Source of the DNA: Lysobacter sp.
GTDB lineage: Bacteria; Pseudomonadota; Gammaproteobacteria; Xanthomonadales; Xanthomonadaceae
DNA length: 64,000 nt
Assembly: GCA_013141175.1 (NCBI GenBank)
Contig: JABFRN010000001.1
Coordinates: 1,875,444 to 1,939,443 of the forward strand
Reading direction: 5' to 3'
A model generated the notes under the pieces. The model was not told the DNA's origin and made no database searches. It saw only the letters and a program-made list of their open reading frames with translations. The position numbers and the translations under genes were made by a program. How positions within the stretch are numbered: position 1 is the stretch's first letter; every line of letters begins with the position of its first letter. Below are positions 51,751 to 63,700 of this stretch, in pieces.

Positions 51751-54700
51751 GTGCTAGCCAATTTGACTTGCATTGCCGATAAAACGCGTCGTTCGATCGT
51801 CGCGACTATCGTTTTCGGTATCGCGTTCGTCGCGAGTCCTGTCGCCTGGTCGCAGAACGCGGTCAACAGCGCCACGATCACGCCTCCGGCCACGGTCACC
51901 GACCCCAACAACGCGAACAACTCCGCGACCGACAGCGATGCGATCACCCGCACCGCCAATCTGAGCCTGACCAAGACCGCGAGCCCGAGCCCGGTCGTCG
52001 TGGGTCAACTCCTGACCTACACCCTCACACTCGGCAATGCCGGCCCGAGCGCCATTGCCGTCGCCGATACCCTCTCCATCCTCGAATCCCTGCCCGCCGG
52101 CCTGACCGGCTGCAGCTTCACGCCGTCCACGGGCACCTTCAACGTCGGCACCATCGCCTCCGGCGCGACCGGTACCGGCACGTGGACAGGCGTCGCCATT
52201 CCGTCGGGCGGCACCGCCACCCTGACCATCGCATGTACGGTGGGCGCGGCGGCTGCCGCCAGCATCACCAACACCGCCACCGTCATTCCGCCGACAGGCG
52301 TCAGCGACCCCGATTGTTCGGGCGCCCCGGTCACATGCGCCGGCGGCAACACAGGCAGCGTGACCACGCCTGTCAACCGTCCTGTGCTCACACTGACGAA
52401 GACGGCTTCGGCCGCATCGTTCACCGTGGGCGTGCCGGCGAGCTACACGCTGAGCGTGCAGAACACCGGCACCGCAGCGACGACGGCTGTCTCGACGATC
52501 ACCGATACGATTCCTGCGGGTCTGACCATCGGCACCTTGCCGGCGGGCTGCACGGCCGCAGGTCAGACGGTGACCTGCACGATCGCGGCCGGTTTGGCAG
52601 TGAACGCGACCACCAGTTTTGTCATTCCGGTCACTCCGACCGCAGCGGCAGCTTCGCCTGCGGTGAACACCGCGACGGTGACCGGTGGCGGTGATCCGAC
52701 CTGTCCGGCGGCAGCGCATTGCACCAGCACGACGACGACGCCCGTAAACCGTCCTGTGCTCACACTGACGAAGACGGCGAGCGCCGCATCGTTCACCGTG
52801 GGCGTCCCGGCGAGCTACACGCTGAGCGTGCAGAACACCGGCACCGCAGCGACGACGGCGGTCTCGACGATCACCGATACGATTCCTGCGGGGCTGACCA
52901 TCGGCACGTTGCCGGCGGGCTGCACCGCAGCGGGTCAGACGGTGACCTGCACGATCGCGGCGGGCCTGGCGATCAATGCGACCACGAGCTTCGTGATCCC
53001 GGTGACTCCGACCGCAGCAGCGGCGAGCCCGGCGGTGAACACCGCGATGGTGACCGGTGGCGGCGATCCGACCTGCCCGGCGGCGGCGCATTGCACCAGC
53101 ACCACGACGACGCCCGTGAACCGCCCGAACATCAATATCGCCAAGACGGCCGGCACGGCGACTGGGCCTTCGGTGGGCGGCATTTACAGCGTGACCTACA
53201 CCGTCACCGTCACCAACAGCGGTGCTGCTGCGGGCACATATGGTGCGCTGACTGACTCGCCGGTCTTCCCGGCGGCCACCACACCAACCGGCATTGTCTG
53301 GACCACGAGCGGCGCAGGCGCGCCTCCGGCCGGTTCGCAGGCGGGCGGTGGTGCATACACGCTTGCACCTGCGGGCAACACGATCGGCGCCGGGGTGACA
53401 CATACGTTCAACGTCACTGTCACTTACGTATTCACAAGCAGCGCCCCACCCACCGTCTGTGCGGCGACGCCCACGCCAGGAAGTGGTCTCTACAACGCGG
53501 TGTCGTTGCCGGCCGGCCAGGAAAATGGCGCCGTCACCGATAACGCCGTGTGCGTCAATTCGCCGCCGCAACCACCACTGCTGACATTGACGAAAACAGC
53601 GAGCGCTGCGAGCTTCGTCGTCGGCGTGCCGGCGAGCTACACGCTGAGCGTGCAGAACACCGGCGGAGTGGCGACGACGGCAGTCTCGACGATCACCGAC
53701 ACGATTCCTGCGGGTCTGACCATCGGCACGCTGCCGGCGGGTTGTACCGCAGCCGGTCAGACGGTGACCTGCACGATCGCGGCCGGTTTGGCCGTGAACG
53801 CGACCACGAGCTTCGTGATTCCGGTGACTCCGACCGCAGCAGCGGCGAGCCCGGCGGTGAACACCGCGACGGTGACCGGCGGCGGCGATCCGACCTGCCC
53901 GGCGGCAGCGCATTGCACCAGCACGACAACGACCCCGGTCAACGCACCGGTGTTGACGCTGACGAAGACGGCGAGCGCCGCATCGTTCACCGTTGGCGTG
54001 CCCGCGAGTTACACGCTGAGCGTGCAGAACACGGGCACCGCAGCGACGACGGCAGTCTCGACGATCACCGATACGATTCCGACCGGTCTGACCATCGGCA
54101 CGTTGCCGGCGGGCTGCACGGCTGCGGGCCAGACGGTGACCTGCACGATTCCGGCCGGTCTGGCGGTAAGTGCGACCACCAGCTTCATCATTCCGATCAC
54201 GCCGACGGCAGCGGCAGCTTCGCCTGCGGTGAACACCGCAACCGTCACTGGCGGTGGCGATCCGACCTGTCCGGCGGCGGCGCATTGCACCAGCACGACG
54301 ACGACGCCGGTGAACGCACCGGTGTTGACGCTGACGAAGACGGCGAGCGCGGCGAGCTTCACGGTCGGCGTGCCTGCGAGCTACACGCTGTCGGTCCAGA
54401 ACACCGGCACCGCAGCAACGACGGCGGTGAGCACGATTACCGACACGATTCCTGCGGGTCTGACCATCGGCACCTTGCCGGCGGGTTGCACGGCTGCAGG
54501 CCAGACGGTGACCTGCACGATCGCGGCCGGTTTGGCCGTGAACGCGACCACGAGCTTCGTGATTCCGGTGACTCCGACCGCAGCAGCGGCGAGCCCGGCG
54601 GTGAACACCGCGACGGTGACCGGCGGTGGCGATCCGACCTGCCCGGCGGCAGCGCACTGCACCAGCACGACGACGACGCCCGTAAACCGTCCTGTGCTCA

Positions 54701-57700
54701 CACTGACGAAGACGGCTTCGGCCGCATCGTTCACGGTCGGCGTGCCGGCGAGCTACACGCTGTCGGTCCAGAACACGGGCACCGCAGCGACGACGGCAGT
54801 CTCGACGATCACCGACACGATTCCTGCGGGTCTGACCATCGGCACGCTGCCGGCGGGTTGTACCGCAGCCGGTCAGACGGTGACCTGCACGATCGCGGCG
54901 GGCCTGGCGATCAATGCGACCACGAGCTTCGTGATCCCGGTGACCCCGACCGCAGCGGCAGCTTCGCCTGCGGTGAACACCGCGACGGTGACCGGCGGCG
55001 GCGATCCGACCTGTCCGGCGGCGGCGCATTGCAACAGCACGACGACGACCCCGGTCAACGCACCGGTGTTGACGCTGACGAAGACGGCGAGCGCCGCATC
55101 GTTCACCGTTGGCGTGCCCGCGAGTTACACGCTGAGCGTGCAGAACACCGGTACTGCAGCGACGACGGCGGTGAGCACGATCACCGATACGATTCCGACC
55201 GGTCTGACCATCGGCACGCTGCCGGCGGGTTGTACCGCAGCCGGTCAGACGGTGACCTGCACGATTCCGGCCGGCTTGGCCGTGAGTGCCACTTCAAGCT
55301 TCATCATTCCGATCACCCCGACCGCAGCGGCGGCGTCGCCTGCGGTGAACACCGCCACGGTGACTGGCGGCGGCGATCCGACCTGCCCGGCGGCAGCGCA
55401 TTGCACCAGCACGACAACGACGCCGGTCAACGCACCGGTGTTGACGCTGACGAAGACGGCGAGCGCCGCATCGTTCACCGTTGGCGTGCCCGCGAGTTAC
55501 ACGCTGAGCGTGCAGAACACCGGTACTGCAGCGACGACGGCGGTGAGCACGATCACCGATACGATTCCGACCGGTCTGACCATCGGCACGCTGCCGGCGG
55601 GTTGTACCGCAGCCGGTCAGACGGTGACCTGCACGATCGCGGCGGGCCTGGCTGTGAACGCGACCACGAGCTTCGTGATCCCGGTGACACCGACCGCAGC
55701 GGCAGCTTCGCCTGCGGTGAACACCGCCACGGTGACTGGCGGCGGCGATCCGACCTGCCCGGCGGCAGCGCATTGCACCAGCACGACAACGACCCCGGTC
55801 AACGCACCGGTATTGACGCTGACGAAGACGGCGAGCGCGGCATCGTTCACCGTTGGCGTGCCCGCGAGTTACACGCTGAGCGTGCAGAACACCGGTACTG
55901 CAGCGACGACGGCGGTGAGCACGATCACCGATACGATTCCGACCGGCCTGACCATCGGCACGCTGCCGGCGGGTTGTACCGCAGCGGGCCAGACCGTGAC
56001 CTGCACGATTCCGGCCGGCTTGGCCGTGAGTGCCACTTCAAGCTTCATCATTCCGATCACCCCGACCGCAGCGGCAGCTTCGCCTGCGGTGAACACCGCG
56101 ACGGTGACCGGCGGCGGCGATCCGACCTGTCCGGCGGCGGCGCATTGCACCAGCACGACGACGACGCCGGTCAACGCACCGGTGTTGACGCTGACGAAGA
56201 CGGCGAGCGCGGCGAGCTTCACGGTCGGCGTGCCTGCGAGCTACACGCTGTCGGTCCAGAACACCGGCACCGCAGCGACGACGGCAGTCTCGACGATCAC
56301 CGATACGATTCCGACCGGTCTGACCATCGGCACGCTGCCGGCGGGTTGTACCGCAGCCGGACAGACGGTGACCTGCACGATCGCGGCGGGCCTGGCTGTG
56401 AACGCGACCACGAGCTTCGTGATCCCGGTGACACCGACCGCAGCGGCAGCTTCGCCTGCGGTGAACACCGCCACGGTGACTGGCGGCGGCGATCCGACCT
56501 GCCCGGCGGCAGCGCATTGCACCAGCACGACAACGACCCCGGTCAACGCACCGGTATTGACGCTGACGAAGACGGCGAGCGCCGCATCGTTCACCGTTGG
56601 CGTGCCCGCGAGTTACACGCTGAGCGTGCAGAACACCGGTACTGCAGCGACGACGGCGGTGAGCACGATCACCGATACGATTCCGACCGGCCTGACCATC
56701 GGCACGCTGCCGGCGGGTTGTACCGCAGCCGGTCAGACGGTGACCTGCACGATTCCGGCCGGCTTGGCCGTGAGTGCCACTTCAAGCTTCATCATTCCGA
56801 TCACCCCGACCGCAGCGGCGGCGTCGCCTGCGGTGAACACCGCCACGGTGACCGGCGGCGGCGATCCGACCTGTCCGGCGGCGGCACACTGCACCAGCAC
56901 GACGACGACGCCGGTGAGTGCTCCGCAGCTGACGTTGACGAAGACGGCTTCGGCCGCATCGTTCACGGTCGGCGTGCCGGCGAGCTACACGCTGTCGGTC
57001 CAGAACACGGGCACTGCAGCGACGACGGCAGTCTCGACGATCACCGATACGATTCCGACCGGTCTGACCATCGGCACGTTGCCGGCGGGCTGCACGGCAG
57101 CGGGCCAGACAGTGACCTGCACGATCGCGGCGGGTTTGGCCGTGAACGCGACCACCAGTTTTGTCATCCCGGTCACTCCGACCGCAGCAGCCGCGAGCCC
57201 GGCGGTGAACACCGCGACGGTGACCGGCGGCGGCGATCCGACCTGTCCGGCGGCGGCGCATTGCACCAGCACGACGACGACGCCGGTCAACGCACCGGTG
57301 TTGACGCTGACGAAGACGGCGAGCGCGGCGAGCTTCACGGTCGGCGTGCCTGCGAGCTACACGCTGTCGGTCCAGAACACGGGCACTGCAGCGACGACGG
57401 CAGTCTCGACGATCACCGACACGATTCCTGCGGGTCTGACCATCGGCACGCTGCCGGCGGGTTGTACCGCAGCCGGTCAGACGGTGACCTGCACGATCGC
57501 GGCGGGCCTGGCGATCAATGCGACCACGAGCTTCGTGATCCCGGTGACTCCGACCGCAGCAGCGGCGAGCCCGGCGGTGAACACCGCGACGGTGACTGGC
57601 GGCGGCGATCCGACCTGTCCGGCGGCAGCGCATTGCACCAGCACGACAACGACGCCGGTCAACGCACCGGTGTTGACGCTGACGAAGACGGCGAGCGCCG

Positions 57701-60700
57701 CATCGTTCACCGTTGGCGTGCCTGCGAGCTACACGCTGTCGGTCCAGAACACGGGCACTGCAGCGACGACGGCAGTCTCGACGATCACCGACACGATTCC
57801 TGCGGGTCTGACCATCGGCACGCTGCCGGCGGGTTGTACCGCAGCCGGTCAGACGGTGACCTGCACGATCGCGGCGGGCCTGGCGATCAATGCGACCACG
57901 AGCTTCGTGATCCCGGTGACTCCGACCGCAGCAGCGGCGAGCCCGGCGGTGAACACCGCGACGGTGACTGGCGGCGGCGATCCGACCTGTCCGGCGGCAG
58001 CGCATTGCACCAGCACGACAACGACGCCGGTCAACGCACCGGTGTTGACGCTGACGAAGACGGCGAGCGCCGCATCGTTCACCGTTGGCGTGCCCGCGAG
58101 TTACACGCTGAGCGTGCAGAACACCGGTACTGCAGCGACGACGGCGGTGAGCACGATCACCGATACGATTCCGACCGGTCTGACCATCGGCACGTTGCCG
58201 GCGGGCTGCACCGCAGCGGGCCAGACCGTGACCTGCACGATTCCGGCCGGCCTGGCGGTGAGCGCGACCACGAGCTTCATCATTCCGATCACCCCGACCG
58301 CAGCGGCGGCGTCGCCTGCGGTGAACACCGCCACGGTGACTGGCGGCGGCGATCCGACCTGTCCGGCGGCGGCGCATTGCACCAGCACGACGACGACGCC
58401 GGTGAGTGCTCCGCAGCTGACGTTGACGAAGACGGCTTCGGCCGCTTCGTTCACGGTCGGTGTGCCCGCGAGCTACACGTTGAGCGTGCAGAACACGGGT
58501 AGCGCGGCGACGACAGCGGTCTCGACGATCACCGACACGATTCCGACAGGTCTGACCATCGGCACCTTGCCGGCGGGCTGCACCGCATCGGGCCAGACGG
58601 TGACCTGCACGATCGCGGCGGGCTTGGCTGTGAACGCGACCACCAGCTTCGTGATCCCGATCACCCCGACCGCAGCGGCTGCGTCGCCTGCGGTGAACAC
58701 CGCGACAGTCAGCGGCGGCGGCGATCCGACCTGTCCGGCGGCGGCGCATTGCACCAGCACAGTCACGACGCCCATCACCAGCTTGGCGATCGATGCGGTC
58801 GACGACGACTACAGCGCAACGCCGGTGAACGGCGCGAGCGGTGGCAGCACGCCGAGCGTGCTGGTCAACGACACATTGAACGGCAACCCGGTGACGGTGG
58901 GCGCTGGCGGCAACGTGACGCTGACCCCCGGAGCGGCGCCTGCGCCGACGGCCGGCAGCATCACGATGAACGCGGACGGCACGATCACGGTGGCGGCGGG
59001 TACGACGGCGGGCGTGTACACGTATCCGTACACGATCTGCGAAGTGCTGAACCCGACGAACTGCGACACGGCGACGGCCACGATCGTCGTCAGTGCGGCG
59101 GTGATCGATGCGGTGGACGACACCGGCACGGTGGCGAACGGTGCGGTCGGCGGCGTGGGCATCCCGAACGTGCTGGTCAACGACACGTTGAACGGTGCTC
59201 CTGCGACGCTGGCGACGGTGACGATCACGCAGCTGGCGACGACCAATCCTGGCGTGACGCTGAACCCGGCGACGGGTGCGGTGAGCGTGGCGCCGGGTAC
59301 GCCTGCGGGCACGTACGACGTGACGTATGAGATCTGCGAGACGCTGAACCCGACGAACTGCGACGTTGCGATTGCGACGGTGACGGTGGGCGCGGCGGTG
59401 ATCGACGCAGTGGACGACACCGGCACGGTGCCGAATGGCGCGACCGGCGGAACGGCGGTGGCGAACGTGCTGGTCAACGACACGCTCAACGGTGTGCCTG
59501 CGACGCTGGCGACGGTGGTGATCACGCAGGTGAGCACGACCAACCCGAACGTGACCTTGAACCCGGCGACGGGTGCGGTGACGGTGGCGCCGGGTACGCC
59601 TGCGGGCACGTACACGCTGGTCTATCAGATCTGCGAACAGCTGAACCCGACGAACTGCGACACCGCGACGGTGACGGTGACGGTGGGCGCGGCGGTGATC
59701 GATGCGGTCGACGACGACTACAGCGCAACGCCGGTGAACGGCGCGAGCGGTGGCAGCACGCCGAGCGTGCTGGTCAACGACACCCTCAACGGCAATCCGG
59801 TGACGGTGGGCGCTGGCGGCAACGTGACGCTGACCCCCGGAGCGGCGCCTGCGCCGACGGCCGGCAGCATCACGATGAACGCGGACGGCACGATCACGGT
59901 GGCGGCGGGTACGACGGCGGGCGTGTACACGTATCCGTACACGATCTGCGAAGTGCTGAACCCGACGAACTGCGACACGGCGACGGCAACGATCGTCGTC
60001 AGTGCGGCGGTGATCGATGCAGTGGACGACACCGGCACGGTGGCGAACGGTGCGGTGGGCGGCGTGGGCATCCCGAACGTGCTGGTCAACGACACGCTCA
60101 ACGGCGCTCCTGCGACGCTGGCGACGGTGACGATCACGCAGCTGGCGACGACCAATCCTGGCGTGACGCTGAACCCGGCGACGGGTGCGGTGAGCGTGGC
60201 GCCGGGTACGCCTGCGGGCACGTACGACGTGACGTATGAGATCTGCGAGACGCTGAACCCGACGAACTGCGACGTTGCGATCGCGACGGTGACGGTGGGC
60301 GCGGCGGTGATCGACGCGGTGGACGACACCGGCACGGTGGCGAACGGTGCGACCGGCGGAACGGCGGTGGCGAACGTGCTGGTCAACGACACGCTCAACG
60401 GCGTGCCTGCGACGCTGGCGACGGTGGTGATCACGCAGGTGAGCACGACCAACCCGAACGTGACCTTGAACCCGGCGACGGGTGCGGTGACGGTGGCGCC
60501 GGGTACGCCTGCGGGCACCTACACGCTGGTCTATCAGATCTGCGAACAGCTGAACCCGACGAACTGCGACACCGCGACGGTGACGGTGACGGTGGGCGCG
60601 GCGGTGATCGATGCGGTCGACGACGACTACAGCGCGACGCCGGTGAACGGCGCCAGCGTTGGCAGCACGCCGAGCGTGCTGGTCAACGACACCCTCAACG

Positions 60701-63700
60701 GCAATCCGGTGACGGTGGGCGCTGGCGGCAACGTGACGCTGACCCCCGGAGCGGCGCCTGCGCCGACGGCCGGCAGCATCACGATGAACGCGGACGGCAC
60801 GATCACGGTGGCGGCGGGTACGACGGCGGGCGTGTACACGTATCCGTACACGATCTGCGAAGTGCTGAACCCGACGAACTGCGACACGGCGACGGCAACG
60901 ATCGTCGTCAGTGCGGCGGTGATCGATGCAGTGGACGACACCGGCACGGTGGCGAACGGTGCGGTGGGCGGCGTGGGCATCCCGAACGTGCTGGTCAACG
61001 ACACGCTCAACGGCGCTCCTGCGACGCTGGCGACGGTGACGATCACGCAGCTGGCGACGACCAATCCTGGCGTGACGCTGAACCCGGCGACGGGTGCGGT
61101 GAGCGTGGCGCCGGGTACGCCTGCGGGCACGTACGACGTGACGTATGAGATCTGCGAGACGCTGAACCCGACGAACTGCGACGTTGCGATCGCGACGGTG
61201 ACGGTGGGCGCGGCGGTGATCGACGCGGTGGACGACACCGGCACGGTGGCGAACGGTGCGACCGGCGGAACGGCGGTGGCGAACGTGCTGGTCAACGACA
61301 CGCTCAACGGCGTGCCTGCGACGCTGGCGACGGTGGTGATCACGCAGGTGAGCACGACCAACCCGAACGTGACCTTGAACCCGGCGACGGGTGCGGTGAC
61401 GGTGGCGCCGGGTACGCCTGCGGGCACCTACACGCTGGTCTATCAGATCTGCGAACAGCTGAACCCGACGAACTGCGACACCGCGACGGTGACGGTGACG
61501 GTGGGCGCGGCGGTGATCGATGCGGTCGACGACGACTACAGCGCGACGCCGGTGAACGGCGCGAGCGGTGGCAGCACGCCGAGCGTGCTGGTCAACGACA
61601 CCCTCAACGGCAATCCGGTGACGGTGGGCGCTGGCGGCAACGTGACGCTGACCCCCGGAGCGGCGCCTGCGCCGACGGCCGGCAGCATCACGATGAACGC
61701 GGACGGCACGATCACGGTGGCGGCGGGTACGACGGCGGGCGTGTACACGTATCCGTACACGATCTGCGAAGTGCTGAACCCGACGAACTGCGACACGGCG
61801 ACGGCAACGATCGTCGTCAGTGCGGCGGTGATCGATGCGGTCGACGACACCGGCACGGTGGCGAACGGTGCGGTGGGCGGCGTGGGCATCCCGAACGTGC
61901 TGGTCAACGACACGCTCAACGGCGCTCCTGCGACGCTGGCGACGGTGACGATCACGCAGCTGGCGACGACCAATCCTGGCGTGACGCTGAACCCGGCGAC
62001 GGGTGCGGTGAGCGTGGCGCCGGGTACGCCTGCGGGCACGTACGACGTGACGTATGAGATCTGCGAGACGCTGAACCCGACGAACTGCGACGTTGCGATC
62101 GCGACGGTGACGGTGGGCGCGGCGGTGATCGACGCGGTGGACGACACCGGCACGGTGGCGAACGGTGCGACCGGCGGAACGGCGGTGGCGAACGTGCTGG
62201 TCAACGACACGCTCAACGGCGTGCCTGCGACGCTGGCGACGGTGGTGATCACGCAGGTGAGCACGACCAACCCGAACGTGACCTTGAACCCGGCGACGGG
62301 TGCGGTGACGGTGGCGCCGGGTACGCCTGCGGGCACCTACACGCTGGTCTATCAGATCTGCGAACAGCTGAACCCGACGAACTGCGACACCGCGACGGTG
62401 ACGGTGACGGTGGGCGCGGCGGTGATCGATGCGGTCGACGACGACTACAGCGCGACGCCGGTGAACGGCGCGAGCGGTGGCAGCACGCCGAGCGTGCTGG
62501 TCAACGACACCCTCAACGGCAATCCGGTGACGGTGGGCGCTGGCGGCAACGTGACGCTGACCCCCGGAGCGGCGCCTGCGCCGACGGCCGGCAGCATCAC
62601 GATGAACGCGGACGGCACGATCACGGTGGCGGCGGGTACGACGGCGGGCGTGTACACGTATCCGTACACGATCTGCGAAGTGCTGAACCCGACGAACTGC
62701 GACACGGCGACGGCAACGATCGTCGTCAGTGCGGCGGTGATCGATGCGGTGGACGACACCGGCACGGTGGCGAACGGTGCGGTGGGCGGCGTGGGCATCC
62801 CGAACGTGCTGGTCAACGACACGCTCAACGGCGCTCCTGCGACGCTGGCGACGGTGACGATCACGCAGCTGGCGACGACCAATCCTGGCGTGACGCTGAA
62901 CCCGGCGACGGGTGCGGTGAGCGTGGCGCCGGGTACGCCTGCGGGCACGTACGACGTGACGTATGAGATCTGCGAGACGCTGAACCCGACGAACTGCGAC
63001 GTTGCGATCGCGACGGTGACGGTGGGCGCGGCGGTGATCGACGCGGTGGACGACACCGGCACGGTGGCGAACGGTGCGACCGGCGGAACGGCGGTGGCGA
63101 ACGTGCTGGTCAACGACACGCTCAACGGCGTGCCTGCGACGCTGGCGACGGTGGTGATCACGCAGGTGAGCACGACCAACCCGAACGTGACCTTGAACCC
63201 GGCGACGGGTGCGGTGACGGTGGCGCCGGGTACGCCTGCGGGCACCTACACGCTGGTCTATCAGATCTGCGAACAGCTGAACCCGACGAACTGCGACACC
63301 GCGACGGTGACGGTGACGGTGGGCGCGGCGGTGATCGATGCGGTCGACGACGACTACAGCGCGACGCCGGTGAACGGCGCGAGCGGTGGCAGCACGCCGA
63401 GCGTGCTGGTCAACGACACCCTCAACGGCAATCCGGTGACGGTGGGCGCTGGCGGCAACGTGACGCTGACCCCCGGAGCGGCGCCTGCGCCGACGGCCGG
63501 CAGCATCACGATGAACGCGGACGGCACGATCACGGTGGCGGCGGGTACGACGGCGGGCGTGTACACGTATCCGTACACGATCTGCGAAGTGCTGAACCCG
63601 ACGAACTGCGACACGGCGACGGCAACGATCGTCGTCAGTGCGGCGGTGATCGATGCGGTCGACGACACCGGCACGGTGGCGAACGGTGCGGTGGGCGGCG

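Noticed and set aside
53550-58502. A plus-strand frame of 1650 codons with DEDGER/HRHR repeats
   Set aside because: It is the +3 frame of the DUF11 repeats. The true frame runs from GTG 51751, matches DUF11 and continues to the window edge.
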